NCBI RefSeq assembly: GCF_037975245.1
Contig: NC_092574.1
Span: 5,076,713 to 5,140,712 of the forward strand
Direction of reading: 5' to 3'
DNA from: Apostichopus japonicus
Taxonomy: Eukaryota > Echinodermata > Holothuroidea > Aspidochirotida > Stichopodidae
DNA length: 64,000 nucleotides
The notes beneath the pieces are model-generated. The model did not search any database and was not told the origin of the DNA. It saw nothing but the letters and a program-made list of their open reading frames with translations. Within the stretch, counting starts at the first letter, position 1, and the number at the start of each line of letters is the position of its first letter. Below, piece after piece: positions 47,913-58,339 of this stretch. Both the position numbers and the translations under genes were made by a program.

Positions 47913-49173
47913 TTTTAAAATTTTTGGATACTCCAAAATTTTAACATCATACCGCTTTAACTTATCATTATCTCAAGAAGGTAGAGTACTGTAAGCACAT
48001 TCACTAATATTCATCGACTTCAATAAATGGTCTTCATATATCTCAAAGGTTAACATCTTGGTTACGAATTATTAAAAATGATCATATGGTATATACATTG
48101 ACACTACTGTATCTCCATGAAATTTTTGTGTACCTCTTCATCAATACTGATGACATCATATGATGTAATCTTAAAAAAAATATCATTAAGTTATCTTAAA
48201 GTTACATGACACAGCAAAATATGCAGTATCTCTTTGAAAATACATTTATGCATTTCATACATCAATAATACATTTATATCAAAAGTGAAATCATGCCGTG
48301 ATTGGGGAGAGATCAGAGAATACTAGACTTACTTATCTTTTAACTGAATAGAACACCTTGGCGTTCCCTAAAAAAAATTTGTATATATAAAAAAAAGAAC
48401 CTTAAAATATTACAAACTCATTTACAAAATACCTCCTCTTTAATGAAGGCATAGTTTCAAAACTGCTTTGAAACCTTGTTAATCATATACATCCACTTCA
48501 AGAAAATCAACAAAATGTGACTCGATAGCATGGTGACCCTAGGTATGCACTCCGAAATGATCTAGTAAAGTACCAAAGTACTAGATATTCGATACCATAA
48601 AAGAGACTTCATAGACTGTGACATCAACAAATCTTTCTTCAAATTAACATATTACTTAACATCTTGTCTTTTCAACTTCTTGCTTCATCATTAAACAAAT
48701 TTACTTTTGCATGAATAATTGAGGAAAAGAAAATATATACATAATTTCCTCGAAAGATCTATACTTTCATTTGCTTCGATAACTGTTGCTGTAAGCAAAA
48801 GTTGCACATCTTCAATGCTGTCTCTGAATCGCCTTCAACATAACATCAATGATGCAATGTAAATATCCTTAAAATATTTCTCAATATATGAAAACCCATG
48901 TTGCTAATATTCCGGATATGTTCTAATTGCCGGGTAAACGTTTGAACGAATTCATAAGGAGAAATAAGGTATACTCATTACACATTTGTTACAAAAGATG
49001 AAACTAGGTCACTTGGTGGCGTTGTTAACAATAAAGCTTATATTGTTACACCATACAATACAATGACTTCCACTTAATAGGTATGCAGGTAAATGCCATG
49101 ACGCATTCCATTCATACAATCGTGGGTAAAACACCTGTTCATCTGAACTTAAAGCAATATGCAGTTATACATT
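47913..49173. other. Noncoding 3' region of the Ty3/gypsy element
   Basis: About 1.26 kb of AT-rich sequence between the integrase stop and the polypurine tract, with no open frame of note. It is part of the element because it lies between its LTRs. Confidence 0.7.
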
Positions 49174-50868
49174 CTAACCATATAATGTTTGCAACATCCT
49201 GCCTGGATTGCCTGTAATGTTCAATCCCTTTTCATGGAGAAAATTCATTATTTCCCCTGTGTTGGAATATTTTCCTACATTCCACCAAAAATCATGACTC
49301 TTAAAGCCTGATGGAAAACATGGTGTCTGATAGGTGACCAGAACCTGTAATTCACCCAATTTGTATCGAGCATGTTGGACTTTCATGTCTCCTTGTGGAG
49401 CATTCGCAAAAACTTTCTTTTGCCTTAATATGCTATCTTTGATGGAAGGATATGGAATTGCTAATCCTTCATTATGTGCTCTATTCTCTAAAAAGGATGC
49501 AACATTCATTGGCTTAGTGCTCACAAGACACATGATGTGATCTGAAGTTACCCCTGGCAAAATGTTACCAAACTCATCATGAAACTCAATATGTGCATCT
49601 TGCATGACATTAACATTTTCTGCATTAGAAGTGTTACTACTCAAAACATTTCGCATTCGTGCAAGCTTTTCACTTGATGGACGTTTTGTTTTCAAGACCT
49701 GACGCAATTTCTGAATGTTGGTGATATTCTTAGTTTCAGAAGATGCTCTTACAAAACATGGTTTAAGCCTGTTATAATTGAATACATCACTAAGAATTTC
49801 TCCTTTGAGAGTGGCCAACAAATAATGAGTCCTATCCAAAACTTGATGGATCACTAATGGTCCACACCATTCTGCAGCAATTTTGCGAGAGTTCACAGTC
49901 AAGGAGGAAGACGTTGGCTTATATAGATACACTAATTGACCCGTTGAATAAATTGCACCTTTGTCTAGTTTTGCACTTATCTTAACATTTTGAGCATCTT
50001 GTTGCTTCTTTTGCAAGACTAACATTACCCTTGACAAATGATCAAATCGTTTCTTTAACAATGCAGCATATTCTCCATGAGATTGTGATAATCCTGCCAT
50101 TGGATTGAACGATAAATTTGTAAGATTTGGTGGCTTACGTCCAAATGCAAGTTCAAATGGGCTATAGCTACCTAACTGAGGAGAGGAAAATGTGTTATAT
50201 GCATAGGCTGATGTTGGGACAAATCGTACCCAATCCGTACCGAACTGATTTAAGTTCACTTTGAGGAAATTTGAAAGAGTCTGAATGTGTCTTTCAACCT
50301 GTAAGCTTCCATGATTGCTTACACTGATGAACTTTTGTTCAATGCCTAAAGCTTTACTTAAGAGCTCCACTAATTTTCCTGTAAGAGAAGCTGCCGCATC
50401 ACTTATGATACAAGACGGTGGACCAAAAGTTGTGACTACCCTCTGCAATAATGCTTCACATATTGTTTCAGCATCAAGAGTCTTAAGAGAAACACATACA
50501 ACAAATCTAGTGATCTCATCACAAACAACCATCAAATGTTTAAATCCTGTAGCCGTTGTGGGCATAGTCTTGAAATCCAGACTAAGTCTGTCAAAAGGAC
50601 GATAAGAATCAGGAATGCGAGCATGATATTGTCTCAATTTGTCCGGTTTCTTACGGAATTCTTGACAACGGAGACATGCCTGAATATAATTACTGATGCG
50701 TTGAAACATATTGCGCAGATAGAAATGCTGTCTAATGGTCAAATATGTACGCATTACACCCTGATGATTACTTAACAAGTCATCATGATATCGAGATATT
50801 ATCTGTTCTACCATAGTCTCAGGTACGACTAACTGAAGAGTCATCTTAGCATCATTAGTCTCATGCAA
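49174..50868 (-). CDS. pol: Pol C-terminal part: integrase (behind an in-frame stop)
   Basis: Same frame as the RNase H segment but separated from it by one TAG. Zinc-binding HHCC region (YHDDLLSNHQGVMRTY, then CLRCQ). DDE core: LSLDFKTM (first Asp), IISDAAASLTGK (second Asp), QVERHIQTLSNFLK (Glu). Downstream comes a GPY/F-type module (EWCGPLVIHQVL, RLKPCFV) and a long C-terminal extension of unknown role ending at 49174. No chromodomain is evident. Confidence 0.88.
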   Translation of the reverse strand: MHETNDAKMTLQLVVPETMVEQIISRYHDDLLSNHQGVMRTYLTIRQHFYLRNMFQRISNYIQACLRCQEFRKKPDKLRQYHARIPDSYRPFDRLSLDFKTMPTTATGFKHLMVVCDEITRFVVCVSLKTLDAETICEALLQRVVTTFGPPSCIISDAAASLTGKLVELLSKALGIEQKFISVSNHGSLQVERHIQTLSNFLKVNLNQFGTDWVRFVPTSAYAYNTFSSPQLGSYSPFELAFGRKPPNLTNLSFNPMAGLSQSHGEYAALLKKRFDHLSRVMLVLQKKQQDAQNVKISAKLDKGAIYSTGQLVYLYKPTSSSLTVNSRKIAAEWCGPLVIHQVLDRTHYLLATLKGEILSDVFNYNRLKPCFVRASSETKNITNIQKLRQVLKTKRPSSEKLARMRNVLSSNTSNAENVNVMQDAHIEFHDEFGNILPGVTSDHIMCLVSTKPMNVASFLENRAHNEGLAIPYPSIKDSILRQKKVFANAPQGDMKVQHARYKLGELQVLVTYQTPCFPSGFKSHDFWWNVGKYSNTGEIMNFLHEKGLNITGNPGRMLQTLYG

Positions 50869-50883
50869 AAATATCCTGAATAA

Positions 50884-52107
50884 CTAACTATTACATAACA
50901 AATAATCCTCTGCTTGAGAACGAACAGTTCTAGCATGCTTAACATTACTTGGAATAATGTCATGTGCAAGAAAATCATAAATTGGTTTGTAATAAGGACA
51001 AGTTTGTTGTTGAATTTGCAACTCAAATGGCAGATCATAGTTTTTGATCAGCTTTCCTTGAATTGCCTTCATGACTTTATTCAATTCCTTTTGTTTTGGA
51101 ATGTGCCCTGTAACCAAATGATCAATGTTTGTTATGACTGGCTTTGGCTGAACAAATAATTCTGGTGGTGGTTCTCTGACTACCTCTCGCACTCTATGTC
51201 TACTCTGATCCACTAATCTTGGCTCTGAAGGTGGAGAAACACTTGTAAAATTTGGCACAACTAACATGTCAGGGCTAAATGTATGTCGATTTTCACTCGG
51301 CATAGTAATAGTAGGCCTTTGAATATATGTTTCTCTCTTGTCAGTAGAAATTACTGGTGTAGTCGTCTTTTGTGACTCAGATTGTGGTCTCTGTGTAACA
51401 TGCTCATTAGAATGTGTTGCCTTAGGAACGGATGTCCTTTTAACTCTATTTGTTGATTCTTTGGCTGGGGAATCCTGCTTGAACTCCTTTGTGACTTTAT
51501 TCGGAAATAAATCTGGAACTTTGACTCCCATTGACCTTGCCTTTGACCTTGTCATGATTGGATTAAATGTCTCCTTTGGTGGAGTTGAAAAATCCTCATA
51601 AGAACTGACCTCTTGAGCAACCTGATCTATTTCAGAGTGAAATTCCTGTGGTGCTCTAGACAAATAATCTGCCAAAACCAATTCTGAGCCCTTTTTGTAA
51701 CCAACCTGAAATGTATATTCTGACAATTTGAACAGAAGCTTACGTAAGCGTGAAGTTGCTGGTTCTTGTTTTGATTTGAACAATTCAACAATGGCAGAGT
51801 GATCAACATATGCCTCAAATTCTACATTTTGCAATAAATGTTTGAATGCTGTCACATTAATAAATAGACCCATCATTTCTAATTCAGTGACACTATACCT
51901 CTGACATGCTGGTGGTAATATCTTAGAGTAATATGCAATAATATTCTCTTTGCCATTAACTCTTTGGGTCAAGTATGATCCTGTTGCTACTCGTGATGTG
52001 TCGCTATATAATACAAAACGACCATATTTCTGTGGCATATGCAGTATAGGTGGATTACACAACAACTCTTTAATATTTGAAATGCACACTGATGTTCCTC
52101 TGTCCAT
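50884..52107 (-). CDS. pol: Pol middle part: RNase H and linker (frameshifted from RT)
   Basis: Continues the family order in a different frame from RT. It opens with the connection and an RNase H start (FVLYSDTSRVATGSYLTQ; then EAYVDHSAIVELF and GYKKGSELVLADYLSRAPQE, typical of Ty3/gypsy RNase H). A Pro/Ser/Thr-rich linker follows, then the beginning of the integrase region. It ends at TAG 50884-50886, which lies in frame with the integrase reading frame that resumes immediately afterwards. The break from RT looks like a single small indel near 52080. Confidence 0.85.
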   Translation of the reverse strand: MDRGTSVCISNIKELLCNPPILHMPQKYGRFVLYSDTSRVATGSYLTQRVNGKENIIAYYSKILPPACQRYSVTELEMMGLFINVTAFKHLLQNVEFEAYVDHSAIVELFKSKQEPATSRLRKLLFKLSEYTFQVGYKKGSELVLADYLSRAPQEFHSEIDQVAQEVSSYEDFSTPPKETFNPIMTRSKARSMGVKVPDLFPNKVTKEFKQDSPAKESTNRVKRTSVPKATHSNEHVTQRPQSESQKTTTPVISTDKRETYIQRPTITMPSENRHTFSPDMLVVPNFTSVSPPSEPRLVDQSRHRVREVVREPPPELFVQPKPVITNIDHLVTGHIPKQKELNKVMKAIQGKLIKNYDLPFELQIQQQTCPYYKPIYDFLAHDIIPSNVKHARTVRSQAEDYLLCNS

Positions 52108-54101
52108 TTAAATACCTTTCTCTTACGACTCAAATGATGTAATGGTCTCAATAGTGCTTGAATATTTGGGAAAAATGAAGCCACATAATTAACTGCACCT
52201 ACAAATCGTCTTACTGACTTAACATTGTGTGGTTTCGGTGTGTTCCTGATTGCTGCACATCTGTCATGCAAAGGTTGGATACAAGCCTCACCTTCTGGGG
52301 TTATTGAGAGCAAATGTCCCATATATCGGACTGAATTTTGAAAAATGCTACACTTTTTCGGAGAGATTTTCAATCCGTTGTCCATTAAAACCTTAAAAAT
52401 TGCCTGTAGGTGTTGTTTGTGAGATCGTTTGTCTGCACTGTACACAATAATATCGTCATGATGAGCAATACAGAACTTATTTGAATTTGGGATCGTTGCC
52501 AAAATATCATTAATTTTCGACTGAAAGATAGCTGGAGATAAATTCAATCCCTGTGGTAAGCGTTTATAATAGTAATGCTTTCCTCCATGAAATGAAGCAA
52601 TACCTGTATATTGTTGTGCATGAACACTGAGTGGCAGACAGAAGAATGCAGACTTTAAATCAAGAACACCCAAAATTTTGGCTCCAGAGTACCCTATGGT
52701 ACGGATAGTCTCATTCAGTAATGGAAATGGGTGATTGAGACGTTTTATTCTACTGTTCAAGTAGCGAAAATCTGTGACAACCCTTTTGTCTTTTGTTCCC
52801 TTCTTTGGAATGAGGAAAACTGGTGAGGTATAAGACTGATGTCCTACCGCTAAGATTCCTAATCGCACTAATTTGTCAAGCTCACTGGCGACAATGCCTT
52901 TGTCCTCATCTGAAAGTCTATAGGGACGTATGTAAAATGGCTCATCATTAGTAAGAGCAATATCAGCCTCATAATTTGGACAGTGAGATAATTCACCATA
53001 AAGAGAAAATGCATCTCTATGTGAGTCTAGAAATTCATAAATGCTTTCTGTTTCTGAAGCATTCAGAATACTTTGTTCCAAATGAATGTTATCTCTCATG
53101 ATTTCCTGTTCGGATTTGGAAACCAGGGGATCATCGGCTGTCAAATGTGGATAACGATGTAAATTATATCGTGTAATTGCATCACGATTCTCTTTGGAAT
53201 TGGAATTGTTTTGAAAAAGAGACGGTTTTTCGATGTCTCTCATGACATTCAGAAAATCGAGAGAATCAGTAGGTATGTCTTCTGTGACCGTAATGATATC
53301 TGCTAAATCTAAATGAGCCACTGTGCGAGAAGGATGCAGACAAAATTTCTGGTTACACATGTTCCTTAGTAGAATCTTTGTTCTACCTTTATGCATTTTC
53401 ACTAACATTTGTGAAGGACACATACGAGATATTAAAGGAAACGGTTTAATAACCACATCTGCATTTCGTGCATATAGTGGAAGACGTCCCTGTACAGTAA
53501 TGTATCTTTGCTGACCTGGGTAAATTACAAATCTCTGCACTGGCCTAAGGAAAACTTTGGCTTGTTTAATTCGAAAACAATTTGTGGTAAAGTCCAAAGA
53601 TCCATTCAATTCCTTCAGAGTTTGACTACCTAATATTAAGTCAATACCTGTCAGGTTTGCAGCGATTAAAGCAGAAAGCTGAAATTCATGACCCTGAATT
53701 TTGACCTGAAATGTTATCGTGCTATACGCATGAATAAACTGACCATTACCCAACTTTAGGTTTACTACATCAACTGAGACAGGTTGTATAGAGGATAAAT
53801 ACTTTGAATTTTGCACTGTAGAAGAAGAAATGATAGAGCGTGTCGCTCCACTATCAAACAACAATGAAATTCCTTTACCATCATGTAAAGTACCTCTTAC
53901 AAAATTACGTGTGTCCAGTTGAATATCCACATTACGGTCGTTCCCTGTATATCTAGAACTAGGAATATTACTATTCTTCCAAATATTATTTGCTTTACGT
54001 TTCGATCTTCCTTTACTTGGTACATTGTCTGGAGTCACTGTATGATGAGTGCAATCATAAGTGCTCCCTAATGAAAATTCTGTGTTGGTACTTTCTTTAC
54101 A
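51987..54101 (-). CDS. pol: Pol N-terminal part: protease and reverse transcriptase
   Basis: Open from 54101 (just after an in-frame TAA) in the -1 frame relative to gag, so probably reached by ribosomal frameshifting in the 34-nt overlap; no start codon is needed. Aspartic protease motif LFDSGATRSIIS near the start. Reverse transcriptase blocks: VLDLKSAFFCLPL, PQGLNLSPAIFQSKI, the catalytic segment AHHDDIIVYS (the usual Y/F-x-D-D has His in the first position), and SPKKCSIF with YMGHLLS. After the thumb and connection (FKWTEEHQCAFQ) the true frame is lost near 52071-52085. The next 30 codons to the stop are out of frame relative to RNase H. Confidence 0.9.
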   Translation of the reverse strand, partial: CKESTNTEFSLGSTYDCTHHTVTPDNVPSKGRSKRKANNIWKNSNIPSSRYTGNDRNVDIQLDTRNFVRGTLHDGKGISLLFDSGATRSIISSSTVQNSKYLSSIQPVSVDVVNLKLGNGQFIHAYSTITFQVKIQGHEFQLSALIAANLTGIDLILGSQTLKELNGSLDFTTNCFRIKQAKVFLRPVQRFVIYPGQQRYITVQGRLPLYARNADVVIKPFPLISRMCPSQMLVKMHKGRTKILLRNMCNQKFCLHPSRTVAHLDLADIITVTEDIPTDSLDFLNVMRDIEKPSLFQNNSNSKENRDAITRYNLHRYPHLTADDPLVSKSEQEIMRDNIHLEQSILNASETESIYEFLDSHRDAFSLYGELSHCPNYEADIALTNDEPFYIRPYRLSDEDKGIVASELDKLVRLGILAVGHQSYTSPVFLIPKKGTKDKRVVTDFRYLNSRIKRLNHPFPLLNETIRTIGYSGAKILGVLDLKSAFFCLPLSVHAQQYTGIASFHGGKHYYYKRLPQGLNLSPAIFQSKINDILATIPNSNKFCIAHHDDIIVYSADKRSHKQHLQAIFKVLMDNGLKISPKKCSIFQNSVRYMGHLLSITPEGEACIQPLHDRCAAIRNTPKPHNVKSVRRFVGAVNYVASFFPNIQALLRPLHHLSRKRKVFKWTEEHQCAFQILKSCCVIHLYCICHRNMVVLYYIATHHE

Positions 54102-55018
54102 TTAGCCTCCATTTCATGGCTTAGGCGAATTTGACAATATTGTGCAAAATGACCTCGATTTTGGCAGTAATGACATGTGATTGAAGGATTAAAATATGGT
54201 AACCTTCTCCTGTTATTATTCTGACCTGTCCTAGGACCACGAGAATCACGAGAACTATATCTTTGCCTCATATCTTTTGGATTGTCTTGTGATTCTGACC
54301 TACGTGACTGATCAAACTTGGTCTCTAATTCCTGAATTTTGGTACACAACTCGTGTATCTCAGAAGATGCAGAAATAGTAGGAGTCTGAACAGAAGACGC
54401 TTTGTCGTGCATTGCCATAAATAGTTCGGAAGAAGCTGGGGGTTGACTTTGGATTTGTAAGTCAAAATAGCATTGTACTTTCATGACCAAATCTGCAATT
54501 GTTGCTTTTGGTGATGCAGACATTAACACTGCTGAGCGACATTGCAAAGGCAGGGTCGAGATCAATTTATCTCTAATTTGGTCCTCGTCATAACTTAATT
54601 GTGCTGCAGCTTTGGAAATTTTGGCCAAATGAGCCTGAGCTGTATCACCTGGCGTATAGCTTAATGCGTGAAATGCCTGTGATTTAGCGTAGGAAGAAGT
54701 CCCTGGACTGAAACGAGCAAGGAATTGCTTGCGCAGATCAGCAATAGTTGGAAAATTTTTGTTCTCAATCCAGAGTCTGGCTTGGCCTTTAAGTGTTCGC
54801 TTAAATATGCGACATATTTCATTAAATTCTTCCGCTACAGGGGTGGTTTGGGACGGCAATTTATGCACCTCTAAATAATCCTCAAATCCCAAATAATGAG
54901 CTTCGGCTAAATCTGCATCAATTACATCGCCCTGAAATCGTGATGGCAAAAAATCAGTGGGCCTATGTTTCTGCATAACATTAACAGAGGTCGAAGTTTC
55001 CTGTTCACTGACGGACAT
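54068..55018 (-). CDS. gag: Gag (capsid and nucleocapsid) of the Ty3/gypsy element
   Basis: 316 codons on the - strand, ATG at 55018. The middle third resembles the retrotransposon Gag family (LKGQARLWIENKNFPT, then a DLRKQFLARF segment). A Gln/Ser/Arg-rich linker leads to one CCHC zinc knuckle, CHYCQNRGHFAQYC (C-x2-C-x4-H-x4-C), near the C-terminus. It is intact. The stop TAG is at 54068-54070. The downstream pol frame is open from 54101, so gag and pol overlap by about 34 nt, with pol in the -1 frame relative to gag. Confidence 0.9.
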   Translation of the reverse strand: MSVSEQETSTSVNVMQKHRPTDFLPSRFQGDVIDADLAEAHYLGFEDYLEVHKLPSQTTPVAEEFNEICRIFKRTLKGQARLWIENKNFPTIADLRKQFLARFSPGTSSYAKSQAFHALSYTPGDTAQAHLAKISKAAAQLSYDEDQIRDKLISTLPLQCRSAVLMSASPKATIADLVMKVQCYFDLQIQSQPPASSELFMAMHDKASSVQTPTISASSEIHELCTKIQELETKFDQSRRSESQDNPKDMRQRYSSRDSRGPRTGQNNNRRRLPYFNPSITCHYCQNRGHFAQYCQIRLSHEMEANVKKVPTQNFH

Positions 55019-55670
55019 TATGCCGAATACAATCCTAGGCTAGTTATGAGTATACAACATGAGCCTAGACTTAATTGAACACACTATCGACCGCAATTAA
55101 ATACAAATAACAAATATGCAATACATGGACACGATTAAAATAACTTATCGGTACACTCTGATCTCAAATAGGGGTTGGGATATAAATTGGCATGATTTCA
55201 CTCACCCTTAAGTTTAACTAAGAACTGGTAGTGGAACTGCAAACGATGATTGAAGCCCCTCGGTTAGCAGTAGTAGTAGTAGTAGCAGCAGGTAGTAGCA
55301 GGTAGGCCTACATCTCGTAAGAACTTCAGATTCGTTTGCCGTTAACATCGGGTAGAGCCTAGGCTTACATCGCGAAAATGTTCAGTTCTGATGTTTAGAG
55401 CTGTAGTATTCTACGTACTGGTTGCGCGAATGTTCAAACGCGAACTGCATGCTGGGTTGATTAACGTTAGTGTACAGATCAGTGGTTCCGGTGTACAGAC
55501 TTAGGCTAGTATAGGCTGACTTCCCTCGTAGAGTGTGTATGTTAGGCTAGGTCGTGAACATGCGTCGTGTTCCTCGTTAGGTCTTCGGGCCAAAAAAATC
55601 TCCTGTTCGTTATTGAACGTAACGAACGAAAGTTGTGAAAAGTTCCGTTACCGTTTTGTTCCTGAAGAAA
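55019..55670 (-). other. 5' leader of the Ty3/gypsy element
   Basis: Untranslated leader between the primer site and the gag start. It contains a short AGT/AGC-type microsatellite (55266-55300). The 97-codon frame across 55542-55835 spans the LTR edge and has no recognisable content. Confidence 0.6.
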
Positions 55671-55687
55671 GCAACTGATCTCCACCA
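55671..55687 (-). other. Candidate tRNA primer binding site
   Basis: Immediately inside the 5' LTR the - strand reads TGGTGGAGATCAGTTGC. It begins TGG as expected for pairing with a tRNA 3' CCA end. I could not assign the tRNA by eye. Confidence 0.55.
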
Positions 55688-56419
55688 TGTAATATTGTGA
55701 CGAGCCCGCTTCCTCCGATAGTAAAACTATATCGGGACTCGCGATAGAAAGGTACTGGGATATCTTGATGCCGTATTTATGCTTCTTCAGGAGATGTCTC
55801 GAACGGGCGAAAACAATGAGTTCACAGAAAAACAATTTGACAAGATCGGATTTGATTAGTGATTCGGTATAATTTCTTCTCTGTCGATTCTCTTTACAAA
55901 TAAAACTAAATTACAATGATTTGACTTGACTCCGTCAATTAAAAGGAGTGATGAAATAGTAACGAAGCAATGACGAACTGATCACGGAGCGCTGACGGAG
56001 TCATAAATTTCTTGACCGAGTGATAAACTTTCGGCCCCATGCCTTTTTATACCTTACTTCTATAAAATTCCACTGCGCACAATCAGTAGGCAGCCAATAA
56101 CCTGACCATCCTGTATTAACTTAACGATATAAAAATAAGTGCGCTGGCACTGATCTGCCCTGATTGGTTGGGAGTTTGGAAGTCCCTCCCCTTTCTATGG
56201 AAACTTCCATACCACGTGAGAGAACCTTCTCGAATGTTCCACAGACATAATGGAATCTATTTTGGGAAAAGGCCCTGTACCAAGATTCAATAAGATAGTT
56301 AAAAAACTTCTCGTGGGAAAACTGAATCCATGACCTAGATAAATACATAAGAGGCCTGTAAGGTGTCTCGATGGAGTTTTTCGGTAACATCAAAGAGATG
56401 GTATCACTATTTCATAACA
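55688..56419 (-). repeat. 5' LTR of the Ty3/gypsy element
   Basis: 732 bp promoter LTR. The TATA box TATAAAAA is at the complement of 56044-56051, in the context GGTATAAAAAGGCATGGGG, so transcription should start some 25-30 bp further along the - strand. Confidence 0.95.
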
Positions 56420-56867
56420 ATACTTCTTAAGCCTGGCTTACGGTGAGCCTATGCCTATGCCCTATTAAGTTAGGTTTGTATTAAGTATCCTTCTAGTAAT
56501 ACTAGGCTACATACCACTGAGTGTAGATCAGTGCTACATACATAGGCTAGGCAAAGCCAGTAACTGAGGCCTGGGCTATGTTCCTAACTTCCTAAATCTC
56601 TATAGAGTCTTTGTATTCTTTGCGTTGAATTGTGGCTTATCAGATGCTGATTTACCTTTGTAGATGTATACTGCTGCAAAAAGGTTTAAACTTATTCGTC
56701 TTTCCACATGTATTTTATAATCAATGGTTGGGAGATACCGTTGCCTGTATCAAATGTGTGTTTGATCAGTTCCGCGACCTGAAATTTTGCTTCTGACAGA
56801 TCTGATGTATGGAACGCGGAAAGGTCAGTCAAGCGCCGCCCACTCTCTCTTTACAATTGCTATTTAC

Positions 56868-57140
56868 CAAGGGCGTAGGAACCGGGGGGGGGGGGGGGGC
56901 TGAAAAAAATCTCATTTGGAGCACCAAATTGCATCTAAGGCCAGGTGAAAATGCAAAATTATTTACAAAATCGTGGAGTGGGTGTTGAAGTGTGCTATAT
57001 TGCACCAAATTGCATCTGGGGCCACCTGGAAATGCAAAAAAAATCCAAAGGGAGGGGGACACCCCCTCCCCTTAGACCCCTCCCCCAGGCCGGCCATCAG
57101 TCTTCAGCCCCCCACTCAAAAGTACCTTCCTACGCCACTG
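56868..57140. mobile_element. hAT-like MITE family 1, copy C
   Basis: Starts CAAGGGCGTAGGAACC and ends, inverted, CAGTGGCGTAGGAAGG. It is flanked by a perfect 8-bp duplication CTATTTAC (56860-56867 and 57141-57148). It shares the body of copies A and B and has a long G run near its left end. Confidence 0.85.
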
Positions 57141-57465
57141 CTATTTACGTTTGCATAAAGTTGGCGCTGCCTATTTACCGTATACGGCTGTGCTCCCGTC
57201 CAGTAAAGTACACAGGGCTGTTATAGTAGAACGCTGTTGTCCCACCTGATTCAACTCTTCCCTGCAGCGCCCCTCCCATTTGCACGAAAGTAATTTTGTC
57301 TCGGTACACCGAAGACCACGTGCAGTGAAAGTTTCCAGAATCCAAAAGAAATAAGATGGAAGAAATAATCCACGCGTTTGAGATGAAAATGCCGAAGAAG
57401 TTTCTCTTAACCTCGAAATGGAACAGGTAACTCATAGATAAGCTGAAATAACCAACTTGGAAAGT

Positions 57466-58124
57466 AGTAACATCCGTCGCTAGGGGACAAACTAAAACGA
57501 ATGGCAGCGAATGACCGAATGACAATTGACTTTGTACAGGGTTAATTATCATTTGCGAATGACAGCGAATGACAGAGAATGACAACGAATGACAACGAAG
57601 GACAACGAAGGACAGTGTTGAGAACAGATAGAATGATTAACGGAGTGGAGTAAATGCGATTATTGGTTTTCTGCGCAAAAATTTGAGGAAAATCGCATGT
57701 TACGTGGTTGCAGGGTTTTGGTGTAATTTACGGATAGAAACCACAGGGAAAGTTTGTGTGTGAGAATGCGCTTGAGTGCTGTGCTTTTTACCTCTGTAGA
57801 TTTATATAGAAATATATCTGAAGCCGTTTCAAGATTATAGTATTGTTAGTTTCTAACAATTAATATCGGAAAAATGACGTTAATTTTTTTTTTAAATCAG
57901 ACTTCCAATTTCGCTTACTATAAGGTGCTTTTTCATCTTGTCCGTACTTTACTAGATCTAGACACCCACGAATCTGAACTGTGATATCCGGTTGAAGCAA
58001 ATGTCTGTGCTGTCATTACTGTCATTCGTTTTATAGTCAACGCAATTTTTTAGTGTGTACAACATATTGTCATTCGTTATGTGTAACGCAATTGTCATTC
58101 GTTTTAGTAACACCCGTCGCTAGG
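57466..58124. repeat. Element with inverted ACTAAAACGAATG ends and 19-bp flanking direct repeat
   Basis: 57491 begins ACTAAAACGAATGGCA, and 58093-58108 is its near-exact inverse. The word agtaacaYccgtcgctagg occurs at 57466-57484 and 58106-58124, one mismatch in 19. The left half holds a 10-bp tandem repeat (cgaatgacag-like, about 57555-57614). The same octamer-like 'tgtcattcgt' recurs inverted at the right end. Nature uncertain. Confidence 0.55.
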
Positions 58125-58339
58125 CCCAGTTTTCTTTTTCCATTGGGCTAATAAATTTGACCTAGATTTGACCTTCCATGTGCTCAGCATCTGTGAAAAT
58201 AAAAGAAAGTGATAGCTATGACTTAACATGTATGTCTACAGTGATTGAGCATCACATTTAAAATGTTCTCGGTATTGTGATCTGTATTACGATAACCATA
58301 GATGCTCCTAAATGTTAGCACTGGAAACTACAAATGTTA

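Larger units (their letters stand above)
47168..56419 (-). mobile_element. Ty3/gypsy-type LTR retrotransposon, recent but with broken pol
   Basis: Element of 9252 bp read on the - strand: 5' LTR 55688-56419, primer site, gag, pol (protease, reverse transcriptase, RNase H, integrase), about 1.27 kb of noncoding DNA, polypurine tract, 3' LTR 47168-47899. The LTRs are 732 bp each, begin TG and end CA, and by eye differ at only two positions near the Leu/Pro variable site (47746-47753 versus 56266-56273). This implies recent insertion. The 4-bp word ATAC flanks it (47164-47167, 56420-56423). The order protease-RT-RNase H-integrase and the GPY/F module place it with Ty3/gypsy (Metaviridae-like). 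Pol carries a frameshift and an in-frame stop in this copy. Confidence 0.93.
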
